From UBA1756 sp045132235 (lineage in GTDB: Bacteria; Bacteroidota; Bacteroidia; Bacteroidales; WCHB1-69), in the NCBI GenBank assembly GCA_045132235.1, contig JBGURX010000020.1:1-64000 (forward strand): a stretch of DNA of 64,000 bases. The letters run 5' to 3'. Shown here piece after piece: positions 1-7,870 of this stretch. Position 1 is the stretch's first letter. Every line of letters starts with the position of its first letter. Under the pieces are notes generated by a model. The model was not told the DNA's origin. It searched no databases and saw nothing but the letters and a program-made list of their open reading frames with translations. The translations under genes and the position numbers were made by a program.

Positions 1-2
1 AC

Positions 3-266
3 CGTTTGGTGGAGACAAGGGGAGGTGACAAACGTCCACAATTAGGGGATTTAAATGGTTGGAGCCAAATTGAGACATTTTCCTCGATGGTGATGCTGAT
101 TTATCGTCCTGAATACTACAAACTTGAATTATTTAAAGATGGTTCTATATCTGAAAACATGGCCGACATCATGGTGGTAAAGAACAGTTTTGGAAGTACG
201 GGCGATGTGCGTATGACCTTTTACAATCGTGCCGGTTTCGGAGAAGATTGTGACACTCCCCTTTAG
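3..266 (+). CDS. C-terminal end of a diverged DnaB-like replicative helicase (5' truncated by window edge)
   Basis: The gene is open at the left edge of the window, so only the last ~87 residues are seen. The segment reads RLVETRGGDKRPQLGDL and later IYRPEYY, then GDVRMTFYN, which match the end of the RecA-like ATPase domain of DnaB (SRAVETR..KRPQLSDL, FIYRPEYY, GDVRLRF). The usual ESGAIEQDAD stretch between them is replaced by NGWSQIETFSS, so this is either a fast-evolving copy or a second, accessory DnaB-type ATPase and not the standard replicative helicase. The N-terminal domain and Walker motifs lie outside the window. Confidence 0.75.
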   Translation, partial: RLVETRGGDKRPQLGDLNGWSQIETFSSMVMLIYRPEYYKLELFKDGSISENMADIMVVKNSFGSTGDVRMTFYNRAGFGEDCDTPL

Positions 267-318
267 TGTATAGGCGCCCTAATATGGCCCTCTACTAATA
301 TTCAAAAACGTCTTACCT

Positions 319-1086
319 TTAGTCGCGGTTTGCCTCCGAGGCGAGCAGCGGACTATGATGCTTGAGGTGGCGCAGCACCAGCACCAAGATGGCCACCAAC
401 AGACAGACGATGCCGGAAAAGCGAATCCATCCTAAGAAACAGTCCAATTTCCCCAGCAGGGCAGCGCGGAGGTAGTCCACCACGGTGAAACAGAGCGTGA
501 TGGCCATGAGTCCGGGGTACTCGCGGCGCAGCACAGAACGGAAATGGAACGGCACATCGCCCTTCTGGAAACGGCGGAACTTCGGGATGAAGGCGGGCAC
601 CTGCATCGACCAGTCGATATACTCCTGCCCGAACTCACGCTCCAGATAGCGCTCCTCCGCAAACATGATGCGCTCGTAGTAAAGCCAGAACATCAGCGAG
701 GTGGCCACAAGGAAAGGAAAGTCCATGATGAAGATGAGCAGTCCGAGCCACATGAGGTAGTTGCCCACATAGAGCGGATGGCGCACAATGGAGTATATCC
801 CTTTGGTATTCAACTGTTTGGCCAGCTGCTTGTCGGTATTGCGGCCGGAGGTGCCGTGCGGGGTGGTGCCGATGGTATAGGCGCGGATGGCCATGCCGGC
901 CAGCGACACGGAGACCGCCAAAAGCGTCACCAGCACTTTCACCCAGCAGGGTGTAAGCGCATACAGCAGCAAGGTGTTGGTACAGAAAAGAATCGGCGTG
1001 CAGGCCAGAAAGACCAGCACAGGCATGATGCCGCGCTTTTTGAACAGCCAGTTGCCGGATTTTTCGAAGGAATGAAGTAATGCCAT
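319..1086 (-). CDS. Isoprenylcysteine carboxyl methyltransferase (ICMT/PEMT)-like membrane methyltransferase
   Basis: This is a 255-residue polytopic membrane protein. Hydrophobic segments lie near residues 22-42, 48-68, 105-140 and 190-240. The central motif GIYSIVRHPLYVGNYLMWLG (about residues 96-115) is the signature of the ICMT/PEMT/NnrU group, in which the RHP/Y region binds S-adenosylmethionine. A downstream EERYLEREFGQEYIDW is also typical. The substrate cannot be told; bacterial members methylate lipids or envelope components. It lies downstream of rplS but is separated from it by a clear terminator, so it is probably transcribed on its own. Confidence 0.75.
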   Translation of the reverse strand: MALLHSFEKSGNWLFKKRGIMPVLVFLACTPILFCTNTLLLYALTPCWVKVLVTLLAVSVSLAGMAIRAYTIGTTPHGTSGRNTDKQLAKQLNTKGIYSIVRHPLYVGNYLMWLGLLIFIMDFPFLVATSLMFWLYYERIMFAEERYLEREFGQEYIDWSMQVPAFIPKFRRFQKGDVPFHFRSVLRREYPGLMAITLCFTVVDYLRAALLGKLDCFLGWIRFSGIVCLLVAILVLVLRHLKHHSPLLASEANRD

Positions 1087-1101
1087 GGTTCGAAAATGTA
1101 T

Positions 1102-1127
1102 AAAAAAAACGCTTTTTCAAGCGTTTT
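1102..1127 (-). terminator. Intrinsic terminator after rplS
   Basis: A 9-bp stem (aaaacgctt/aagcgtttt) with a 4-nt loop is followed on the minus strand by a T run. It sits just after the rplS stop and before the methyltransferase start. Confidence 0.8.
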
Positions 1128-1161
1128 ATAAGGTTTATATCGGGTTGAAGGGGACTGAATC

Positions 1162-1515
1162 TTAGCCTCTCTTCTCTTTGATACGAGCTTTCTTTCCGGT
1201 GAGTCCGCGGAGATAGAAAATTCTGGAACGACGAACCACACCGCGCTTGTTCACCACGATCTCGGTGATACGGGGAGAGGTGAAGGGGAAGATTCTCTCA
1301 ACGCCGATGCCGCCAGAGATTTTGCGGATGGTGAAGTTCTTGGTGGCGCCGGTGCCAGCGATCTGCAGAACAACGCCCTGGAAGTGCTGGATACGCTCTT
1401 TGGAGCCTTCAATAATCTTATAAGCGACGGTGATGGTGTCACCAGCCTTGAAATTCGGATACTCTTTCTTCTCTACGAAATTATCCTCAACGTACTGAAC
1501 TAATTGCTGTTTCAT
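1162..1515 (-). CDS. rplS: 50S ribosomal protein L19 (bL19)
   Basis: At 117 residues this is the usual length for bL19. The family core is clear: FKAGDTITVAYKIIEGSKER, QHFQGVVLQI, SGGIGVERIFPFTSPRI and the basic tail VRRSRIFYLRGLTGKKARIKEKRG. bL19 lies at the 30S-50S interface. It stands alone here, without the rpsP-rimM-trmD neighbours common in Proteobacteria, with its own promoter at 1557-1564 and its own terminator. Confidence 0.98.
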   Translation of the reverse strand: MKQQLVQYVEDNFVEKKEYPNFKAGDTITVAYKIIEGSKERIQHFQGVVLQIAGTGATKNFTIRKISGGIGVERIFPFTSPRITEIVVNKRGVVRRSRIFYLRGLTGKKARIKEKRG

Positions 1516-1556
1516 CTCTCTTTATGTTTACTTTTTTACTTCTAAATTTGAGCGTG

Positions 1557-1564
1557 CAAAAGTA
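1557..1564 (-). promoter_or_regulatory. Bacteroidetes-type -7 promoter box of rplS
   Basis: TACTTTTG on the minus strand fits the TAnnTTTG consensus, about 42 bp upstream of the rplS start. Confidence 0.6.
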
Positions 1565-1618
1565 CAACTTTTTTTAATATAAAATACAGGGGGTGAAGAT
1601 TTTTTTACTAACAACTTA

Positions 1619-2695
1619 TTAAACGTCTGATTTCAGGCGTTCTGCATTCTCAGCCACCTGCAACGCCTCGATGGTCTCTTCGATGTCGCCATTCATAAAA
1701 CCGATGAGGTTGTACATGGTGAGGTTGATGCGATGGTCGGTGACGCGGTTCTGGGGATAGTTGTAGGTGCGGATCTTCGCGGAGCGGTCGCCGGTGGAGA
1801 CCATCGTCTTGCGTTTGGAGGCGATTTCGTCGAGATATTTCTGGTATTCGCGCTCGAAGAGGCGGGTACGCAGTACGCTCATGGCCTTCTCGAGGTTGCG
1901 AATCTGGTTCTTCTCATCCTGAATGGCCACCACGATACCGCTGGGGATGTGCGTAAGACGCACGGCCGAGTAGGTGGTGTTGACGCACTGGCCGCCAGGA
2001 CCGGAAGCGCAGTAGGTATCTTTGCGGATATCGCTCATTTTCAGTTCCACATCGAACTCGCCCGCCTCAGGAAGCACCACCACGGATGCCGCCGACGTGT
2101 GTACACGCCCCTGTGCCTCGGTCTGCGGCACGCGCTGCACGCGGTGCACACCCGACTCGTATTTCATGATGCCGTAAGCGCCTTCGCCCACAATGGTGAA
2201 CACAATTTCCTTGTAGCCGCCCACCGTGCCTTCGGTCATGGAAACAACATCGATTTTCCAACCCTTCTTATCGCAGAAATGCTGGTACATGCGGAACAGG
2301 TCGCCGGCGAAGATGCTGGCTTCGTCGCCACCGGTGCCGGCACGGATTTCCACCTGCGCGTTCTTGTCATCCTGCGGATCTTTCGGCAGCAGCAACACGC
2401 GGATCTCATCCTCCAGCTTCTCCTTCTCGTCCGACAACTGGTCCAGTTCCTCCTTCGCCATGGCGCGGAATTCATCGTCTTTTTCGTTGGCCAGCACATC
2501 CTTCGCGTTGGCGATGTTGCCGATGATGTTCTTGTACTTCTTGTAAGCCTCCACCACGGGCTGCAAATCCTTGTAGTCCTTGTTCAGCTTGATGTAGCGC
2601 TTCATGTCCGACATCACATCGGGCTGGGCGACATCCTCGCCGATCTGCAGCCAACGCTTATAAATCTCCTCTAATTTGTCTAATAAATCGTTCAT
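1619..2695 (-). CDS. prfA: Peptide chain release factor 1
   Basis: RF1 recognises UAA/UAG in the ribosomal A site and hydrolyses peptidyl-tRNA. The protein has an N-terminal helical domain starting MNDLLDKLEEIYKRW, the codon-recognition domain, and the catalytic GGQ loop in ASGPGGQCVNTTYSAVRLTHIPSG. The open frame extends 52 codons further upstream, but that leader crosses the -7 box at 2720-2727 and is unlike any RF1. The start at 2695 gives 358 residues, the family norm. No prmC methyltransferase gene lies nearby. Confidence 0.97.
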   Translation of the reverse strand: MNDLLDKLEEIYKRWLQIGEDVAQPDVMSDMKRYIKLNKDYKDLQPVVEAYKKYKNIIGNIANAKDVLANEKDDEFRAMAKEELDQLSDEKEKLEDEIRVLLLPKDPQDDKNAQVEIRAGTGGDEASIFAGDLFRMYQHFCDKKGWKIDVVSMTEGTVGGYKEIVFTIVGEGAYGIMKYESGVHRVQRVPQTEAQGRVHTSAASVVVLPEAGEFDVELKMSDIRKDTYCASGPGGQCVNTTYSAVRLTHIPSGIVVAIQDEKNQIRNLEKAMSVLRTRLFEREYQKYLDEIASKRKTMVSTGDRSAKIRTYNYPQNRVTDHRINLTMYNLIGFMNGDIEETIEALQVAENAERLKSDV

Positions 2696-2719
2696 TTTTC
2701 TACCTGAAATTTGGGACTG

Positions 2720-2727
2720 CAAAATTA
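2720..2727 (-). promoter_or_regulatory. -7 promoter box of prfA
   Basis: TAATTTTG on the minus strand, 25 bp before the chosen prfA start. It supports the shorter start. Confidence 0.6.
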
Positions 2728-2866
2728 CATGAAATTCTTGAATTCCAGACCGCCCCGACACCGATAATTTGGAAGCAGCCATCGCCACGAGAGAGTTTTC
2801 AACAATTGTTAAAAACTTTTCAACAATATTTCCATTCCCCACCTCCGTCATCCCCCAAAAATTATC

Positions 2867-2874
2867 TACTTTTG
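2867..2874 (+). promoter_or_regulatory. -7 promoter box of the DUF4878 lipoprotein pair
   Basis: TACTTTTG lies 24 bp upstream of the start at 2898. Confidence 0.6.
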
Positions 2875-2897
2875 CAAAGTAATTTTAAACTTAATTT

Positions 2898-3278
2898 ATG
2901 ATGAAAAGAATAGGATTGCTATTAGTGGGTTTGTTGGCCCTGCTGATGGTGGGTTGCGGACCGCAACACAGCCCCGAGAACACCGTTAAAGCCTATTACA
3001 ACGCGCTGTTGGAGCAGAACTTCGACAATGCTGCACAATACCTTTACCTTGAGGATTTCCCCAAGGCGAACCTCGTGTCGCAGAAGCTTTCTGAGACCTA
3101 CCAGAAAGACAACCGCGTGGTGTCATTCAGCGTGCTGGGTTCCGCCCGCACCACCAACGATGCCGCACAGGTGGCCATCGCCTACGAGATTGCCAAAGCC
3201 CCCAAAGGCAGCGATGCCAAGAATGTCATCCTGCTTGATTTGGTCAAAATAGACGGGAAATGGTATATTACCTTTTAA
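2898..3278 (+). CDS. DUF4878-family lipoprotein (first of a tandem pair)
   Basis: This 126-residue protein starts with a lipoprotein signal ending in LLMVGC, with Cys about residue 20, so it should be anchored in the envelope. The remainder (SPENTVKAYYNALLEQNFDNAAQYL ... VDLVKIDGKWYI-like end) follows the NTF2-like DUF4878 pattern: an amphipathic helix pair, then a sheet ending in a K-DGKW motif. No enzymatic residues are evident. It is followed at 21 bp by a paralogue, and the two are probably co-transcribed from the box at 2867. A start one codon later (2901) is equally possible. Confidence 0.75.
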   Translation: MMKRIGLLLVGLLALLMVGCGPQHSPENTVKAYYNALLEQNFDNAAQYLYLEDFPKANLVSQKLSETYQKDNRVVSFSVLGSARTTNDAAQVAIAYEIAKAPKGSDAKNVILLDLVKIDGKWYITF

Positions 3279-3298
3279 ATTATTGTAAAACATCCATC

Positions 3299-3766
3299 AT
3301 GAAAAGAATCCATATCATCCTTATCTCATTGTTAACCATTGTTTTGGCAAGCTGCGCCAAACAAGACAACCCCAAGCAGGCGGTACGCACCTATTACAAC
3401 GCCATGCAGGACGAAGAGTATTACGAGGCGGCCAAATTGTGCCTTCCCTCCCACCTCTCCACCGCGCAACAGGCCAGCCAGCTGCGCAGTAAATACACGA
3501 AATTCGTGAAATACTACCGCATTCTCGGCGTGCAGCAGATCAACGACACCGAAGCCGTGGCTGTGGTGCGCATCAAAACTCCGTTGAGCAATGTCACCGG
3601 CGACATCCTCGAGACCGTCAACCTCACCAAAGAGGGCGGCAAATGGTACGTCGGCAAAAAGCCCAACAAAGACCTTGAAGAGCTGATGCGTGCCTACCAA
3701 GAGGGCGGCTACGACCTCGAAGAGGATTTTCCTTACGAATATGCTGAAGAAGAGGAAGGAGATTAA
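3299..3766 (+). CDS. DUF4878-family lipoprotein (second of a tandem pair)
   Basis: The start at 3299 gives a lipoprotein signal (MKRIHIILISLLTIVLASC) and a 155-residue protein; an upstream in-frame start would overlap the preceding gene and spoil the signal. The body (PKQAVRTYYNAMQDEEYYEAAKLC ... KEGGKWYVGKKP) is clearly paralogous to the preceding lipoprotein. It differs by a longer acidic C-terminal tail (about residues 135-155, rich in Glu/Asp/Tyr). Function is unknown; NTF2-like folds often bind small ligands. Confidence 0.75.
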   Translation: MKRIHIILISLLTIVLASCAKQDNPKQAVRTYYNAMQDEEYYEAAKLCLPSHLSTAQQASQLRSKYTKFVKYYRILGVQQINDTEAVAVVRIKTPLSNVTGDILETVNLTKEGGKWYVGKKPNKDLEELMRAYQEGGYDLEEDFPYEYAEEEEGD

Positions 3767-3790
3767 ATTTCCTGCCCATCACAAAGTTCA

Positions 3791-3819
3791 CGCCATTGCT
3801 TTTGTAATGGCGTTTTTTT
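3791..3819 (+). terminator. Terminator after the lipoprotein pair
   Basis: A 7-bp stem (cgccatt/aatggcg) is followed by seven Ts on the plus strand, just before the end of the convergent glycosyltransferase gene. Confidence 0.75.
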
Positions 3820-4960
3820 ATTGAAAAACTGCATGATAAACGGCCGCTATCTGCTGACCGATGACCGGCTTTGAGAAATGCTCCACCGCATATTTCCTGA
3901 TGGCCTCGCGATCATACTCTTGATGATGGTCGAGCATAAAAGTCACCTCCTGAAGCAACTTTTCTTCATCGCCTGCCGCCAGTAATCTGCCGCGCGTCTC
4001 GTCCACAATCTCGCGGATGCCGCCCACATCGGTGGTTACCACCGGCAGGCCGCACGCGAACGCCTCGATGAGGACGCAGGGCAGGTTCTCAAAATTAGAG
4101 AAAAGCAGGAAGAAATCTGCGTGGGCATAGAACTCCGCAATCTCCTGCTCGCTCTTGCGGCCATGAAACACCACCACATCCTCCAAGCCATTTTCTTTCA
4201 CATACTGCTCAAGGTCGGGACGGGGATATTCGTGCACCACATCCAGCACAAAGTCGCGGCGGCGTTCGGTGAGCCGCTGTATAACTCGCAGAATGCCACT
4301 GAAATTCTTGGCCTCCTCGTGGAGGGTGGAAACGTGCAGGATGTGCTTTTTCTCGCCACTCCCCTCGCCCGGCACAAACAACTCGGTGTCCACCACGTTG
4401 GGAATCACGCGGAAGGGCGCGGTGATGCCGTAGCCCTGCATGTTGCGCTGCAGATCCTCGCTCACCGGCATGATGCGCTTGGCGCGGTTGGCGATGGCAC
4501 GGATGGCACGCAGCACCTTCGGCGTCATCTGCTCACGGTTCTGCGGCTGGTAGATGGTCCAGTGCTCGGTGAGCACGTAGGGCAGCTCGTACCAGCGGCT
4601 CCATAGGTAGGTGATGCGCCCAACCGGCAGCGTGACGTGCTGGTGGATAAGGTCGGGGGTGAAGAAATGACGACGCACGTAGCGCAGTCCGTACTGGTAG
4701 GCAGAAAACAGCAGGCACTTGTTCCACCAGCCGTGGCGGGAGCGCCTGACATGCACATATACATGCTTGAAGTTGGGATACTCCACCACCTCCACGCGGC
4801 GCGCCGACTCCTGCTCATCTTCCAGATAGCAAGAGAGCACGACAGAGTTCACCTCGTCCGACACCGACTGAATCTGCTTCAGGCAGAAATTGCCGGCGTA
4901 AAGGTGCTCAGGAGTGGGGAACCAACTCAGCAGATGCAGCACATTCAGTTTTCTATCCAT
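3818..4960 (-). CDS. GT4-family glycosyltransferase
   Basis: This 380-residue GT-B protein begins with a typical N-terminal Rossmann strand (LNVLHLLSWFPTPEHLYAGNFC). Its C-terminal nucleotide-sugar-binding half carries the E-x7-E signature (ENLPCVLIEAFACGLPVVTTDVGGIREIV, about residues 290-320) of family GT4. The likely role is transfer of a sugar onto a surface glycan or lipid-linked acceptor at the inner face of the cytoplasmic membrane; donor and acceptor cannot be told. It follows pdxJ by 4 bp and is probably co-transcribed with it, which looks like a convenience pairing with no pathway link. Confidence 0.85.
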   Translation of the reverse strand: MDRKLNVLHLLSWFPTPEHLYAGNFCLKQIQSVSDEVNSVVLSCYLEDEQESARRVEVVEYPNFKHVYVHVRRSRHGWWNKCLLFSAYQYGLRYVRRHFFTPDLIHQHVTLPVGRITYLWSRWYELPYVLTEHWTIYQPQNREQMTPKVLRAIRAIANRAKRIMPVSEDLQRNMQGYGITAPFRVIPNVVDTELFVPGEGSGEKKHILHVSTLHEEAKNFSGILRVIQRLTERRRDFVLDVVHEYPRPDLEQYVKENGLEDVVVFHGRKSEQEIAEFYAHADFFLLFSNFENLPCVLIEAFACGLPVVTTDVGGIREIVDETRGRLLAAGDEEKLLQEVTFMLDHHQEYDREAIRKYAVEHFSKPVIGQQIAAVYHAVFQ

Positions 4961-4964
4961 CTAA

Positions 4965-5687
4965 CTAAACGTCAAGTTGTTGCAGATATTGGTGAACGGT
5001 ATTTTCAAGACCGAGGTAGAGGGCGTCGCAAATCAGGGCGTGGCCGATGGACACCTCCAGCAGGTTCGGAATGTGGGTGGCGAAATATTTCAGGTTGACG
5101 AGCGACAGGTCGTGACCGGCGTTGAGGCCAAGACCCTGACGTTGTGCTTCCTCGGCGGCGGCCACAAAGTCGCGGATGGCGGCTTCGGGGTTGTCGGGAT
5201 AGCAGCGGGCGTAGCTCTCGGTGTAGAGCTCAATGCGGTCGGTGCCGGTCTGGGCGGCCCATTTCACCATCTCCACGTCAGCATCTACAAAAATGGAGAC
5301 GCGGATGCCGTCGCGGTGATAGCCCTCCACGAGGCGGCGCAGCAGGTCGCAGTGGTCGCGGGTGTTCCAGCCAGCGTTGGAGGTCAGCGCGTCGGGCGCA
5401 TCGGGCACAAGCGTCACCTGTGTGGGCACCACATTGTGTACCAGTTCGTTGAATGAGTCGGAGGGATAGCCTTCGATATTGAATTCGGTGCGCACCTGCT
5501 TTTTCAGGTTATACACATCATCATAACGGATGTGCCGCCCGTCGGGACGAGGGTGCACGGTGATGCCTTCCGCGCCAAAACTTTCGATGTCGGCAGCCAC
5601 CTTCAGCAGGTTGGGCATATTGCCGCCGCGCGCATTGCGCAGGGTTGCAATTTTGTTTACATTGACACTCAGTCGGGTAGTTTTCAT
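4965..5687 (-). CDS. pdxJ: Pyridoxine 5'-phosphate synthase
   Basis: PdxJ condenses 3-amino-2-oxopropyl phosphate with 1-deoxyxylulose 5-phosphate, the last ring-closing step of DXP-dependent vitamin B6 synthesis. The 240-residue TIM barrel shows the family blocks LSVNVNKIATLRNARGG, GAEGITVHPRPDGRHI, and GLGLNAGHDLSLVNL, with ISIGHALI-type C-terminal phosphate binding (VSIGHALICDAL). Length matches the family. It is divergent from pta, with separate -7 boxes at 5721 and 5750. Confidence 0.96.
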   Translation of the reverse strand: MKTTRLSVNVNKIATLRNARGGNMPNLLKVAADIESFGAEGITVHPRPDGRHIRYDDVYNLKKQVRTEFNIEGYPSDSFNELVHNVVPTQVTLVPDAPDALTSNAGWNTRDHCDLLRRLVEGYHRDGIRVSIFVDADVEMVKWAAQTGTDRIELYTESYARCYPDNPEAAIRDFVAAAEEAQRQGLGLNAGHDLSLVNLKYFATHIPNLLEVSIGHALICDALYLGLENTVHQYLQQLDV

Positions 5688-5720
5688 AGTGGATGATTAT
5701 TTAAAATGGAAACGAGAGCG

Positions 5721-5728
5721 CAAAAATA
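5721..5728 (-). promoter_or_regulatory. -7 promoter box of pdxJ
   Basis: TATTTTTG on the minus strand, 34 bp upstream of pdxJ, in a divergent promoter region shared with pta. Confidence 0.6.
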
Positions 5729-5749
5729 CGACATTTTTCAAAATTGTTG

Positions 5750-5757
5750 TATCTTTG
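5750..5757 (+). promoter_or_regulatory. -7 promoter box of pta
   Basis: TATCTTTG, 33 bp before the chosen pta start at 5790. It argues against the longer open frame from 5706, which would begin upstream of this box. Confidence 0.65.
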
Positions 5758-5789
5758 CCGTCCGAAAATCTAACCTAAAACAATATACT

Positions 5790-6794
5790 ATGAACATTAT
5801 TGACCAAATCAAAGAGAATGCCAAAAAGTATGGCAAACGCATTGTATTGGCTGAAGGCGAAGAGGACAGAACCTTGAAGGCCGCCAGCATCATCATGGAA
5901 CAGGGACTTGCGAAGATTGTGCTCCTCGGCAATCCGGAAGTCATCAACAAAAAGGCCGCTGAGTTCGGTTTGAAGAACATCAACGACGCCACCATCATCG
6001 ACCCGAAGAACAACCCGAAGCAGCAGTTCTATGCTGAGATGCTTTGCGAAATCCGCAAGAGCAAGGGCATGCAGATGGACGAAGCCATGAAGCTGGTGCA
6101 GGATCCGCTGTACCTGGCCACTCTGCTCATCAAGAACAAAGAGGTGGACGGTGAAGTGGCCGGCGCACAGAACTCCACTGGCAACGTGTTGCGTCCCGCC
6201 TTCCAGATTGTGAAGACCTTACCCGGCATCTCCGTGGTGTCCGGCGCTTTCATCATGGTTTTTAAAGATACGAAGTGGGGCGACAATGGCGTGATGGTTT
6301 TCGCCGACTGCGCCGCCGACCCGAACACCGACGAGAACAAGCTGGCCCAGATTGCCGTGGTGACCGCCAAGACCGCCAAGAACATCGCCTGCATCGCCGA
6401 GCCGCGCATCGCCATGCTGAGCTTCTCCACCAAGGGTTCCGCCAAACATGAGCTGGTGGACCGCGTGGTGAACGCCACCCGCATCGCTAAGGAGATGGAT
6501 CCCACCCTCGTTATCGACGGTGAGTTGCAGGCCGATGCCGCCATCATCCCGTCGGTAGGTGCCAGCAAGGCTCCCGGCAGTCCCGTTGCCGGCAAGGCCA
6601 ACGTGCTGGTGTTCCCCTCTTTGGAGACTGGCAACATCGCTTACAAGCTGGTGCAGCGTTTCGCCGGCGCCGACGCCATCGGACCCGTCATGCAGGGCAT
6701 GGCCGCTCCTATCAACGACCTCTCCCGCGGCTGCTCCGTGGAAGACATCGTCAGCACGGTGGCCGTCACCGCCTGCCAGGCCGCTTCCATGTAA
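5790..6794 (+). CDS. pta: Phosphate acetyltransferase
   Basis: Pta interconverts acetyl-CoA and acetyl phosphate, the first step of substrate-level ATP formation with acetate kinase. The start MNIIDQIKENAKKYGKRIVL gives 334 residues, the length of the short single-domain PTA class. Family blocks are seen: LAEGEEDRTLKAA, AGAQNSTGNVLRPAFQIVKT, SFSTKGSAKHELV and the C-terminal NVLVFPSLETGNIAYKLVQR. No ackA is adjacent, unlike in many anaerobes, so acetate kinase must lie elsewhere. A strong terminator follows. Confidence 0.96.
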   Translation: MNIIDQIKENAKKYGKRIVLAEGEEDRTLKAASIIMEQGLAKIVLLGNPEVINKKAAEFGLKNINDATIIDPKNNPKQQFYAEMLCEIRKSKGMQMDEAMKLVQDPLYLATLLIKNKEVDGEVAGAQNSTGNVLRPAFQIVKTLPGISVVSGAFIMVFKDTKWGDNGVMVFADCAADPNTDENKLAQIAVVTAKTAKNIACIAEPRIAMLSFSTKGSAKHELVDRVVNATRIAKEMDPTLVIDGELQADAAIIPSVGASKAPGSPVAGKANVLVFPSLETGNIAYKLVQRFAGADAIGPVMQGMAAPINDLSRGCSVEDIVSTVAVTACQAASM

Positions 6795-6832
6795 GCCTCC
6801 CGTCAGACTGACCGGCGCATCCGCGCCTCCCT

Positions 6833-6892
6833 ACGGCATCCTCACACCCCGATGAAAATATCGGCAACGGCAGAGAGGATGCCGTCTTTTTT
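6833..6892 (+). terminator. Terminator after pta
   Basis: A 10-bp outer stem (acggcatcct/aggatgccgt) encloses a smaller ccgat/atcgg stem and is followed by a T run. The T run abuts the -7 box of the next gene. Confidence 0.75.
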
Positions 6893-6894
6893 CG

Positions 6895-6902
6895 TATTTT
6901 TG
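6895..6902 (+). promoter_or_regulatory. -7 promoter box of the DMT exporter
   Basis: TATTTTTG, 25 bp upstream of the start at 6927. Confidence 0.6.
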
Positions 6903-6926
6903 CAGCGCAAAATCCTTTAGCAGACA

Positions 6927-7847
6927 ATGAGTACCGAAAAGAACAAATGGGGTGGACATCTGGCGGCGCTGGCCGTCTATATCATCTTCGGCATCAACCC
7001 CAACTGTTCCAAGGCGATTGTCCCCGAATACATCCATCCCGAAGTGTTCACCGCCCTGCGCATGGTGTTCGGGGCGGCAGCCTTTTGGCTCATCTCATTC
7101 TTCACACATAAAGAAAAAGTCGCCCTTAAAGACCAGAAAATCATGATTTTTGGCGGGGTGATCTTAGCGGGCACACTGATTGCCTTCAACGAGGCGTTCC
7201 GCTTCACATCGCCCTGCTATCTGTCGCTGATTTCGGCCACCAGTCCCATCATCGTGATGCTGATGGCTGCTCTGTTTCTCAAAGAACCCATCTCGTGGCG
7301 CAAGTCTGCCGGTGTGATGGTCGGCTTCAGCGGTGCGCTGCTTATCGTGCTGTTTTCATGGAAGATAGATGCCAATGCCCATCCTATCGGCTTGGCCTTG
7401 AGTTTCCTCAACATCCTCTTCTACGCCAGCTACCTGCTGATTACCCGCAGCACGGCCGCCCGCTACAGTCCCGTCACCATGATGAAATGGATGTTCCTGT
7501 ACGGCAGCTTGATCTGCGTGCCGGTGGCGGCGCCGTTCCTTTCCGCCGATACCTCCCCCATGCTGTATCATGCCGTGCCGGTTTCGGCCTACCTCAACAT
7601 GGGTGTCGTGCTCATCTTCGCCACCGTGTGTTCCTACTTCCTGCTTCCGCTGTCGCTGAAGGTGCTGCGACCCACCACGGTAAGCATGTACAGCAACCTG
7701 CAGCCGCTTGTCACCTCTGCCGTCGCCATCGCCCTCGGACAGGACATCCTGACATGGAACAAGCCCGCCGCGCTGGTGCTCATCCTCATCGGCGTGTATC
7801 TGGTAACCACCAGCCGCAGCAAAGCCGATGCGAAAGCGATGAAGTGA
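6927..7847 (+). CDS. EamA/DMT-superfamily transporter
   Basis: This 306-residue protein contains about ten hydrophobic helices arranged as two EamA repeats (about residues 8-140 and 150-295). Typical DMT features are visible: ALRMVFGAAAFWLISF in helix 2, ISATSPIIVMLMAALFLKEPISWRKSAGVMVGFSGALLIV closing the first repeat, and LQPLVTSAVAIALGQDILTWNKPAALVLILIGVYLV closing the second. DMT proteins export amino acids, nucleosides or other metabolites across the inner membrane; the substrate cannot be predicted. It is monocistronic. Confidence 0.88.
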   Translation: MSTEKNKWGGHLAALAVYIIFGINPNCSKAIVPEYIHPEVFTALRMVFGAAAFWLISFFTHKEKVALKDQKIMIFGGVILAGTLIAFNEAFRFTSPCYLSLISATSPIIVMLMAALFLKEPISWRKSAGVMVGFSGALLIVLFSWKIDANAHPIGLALSFLNILFYASYLLITRSTAARYSPVTMMKWMFLYGSLICVPVAAPFLSADTSPMLYHAVPVSAYLNMGVVLIFATVCSYFLLPLSLKVLRPTTVSMYSNLQPLVTSAVAIALGQDILTWNKPAALVLILIGVYLVTTSRSKADAKAMK

Positions 7848-7870
7848 CAGGCAGTTGCCCCCTCAGAACC

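Noticed and set aside
1619..2851. Longer prfA start giving 410 residues
   Set aside because: The extra N-terminus crosses the -7 box and is unlike any RF1.
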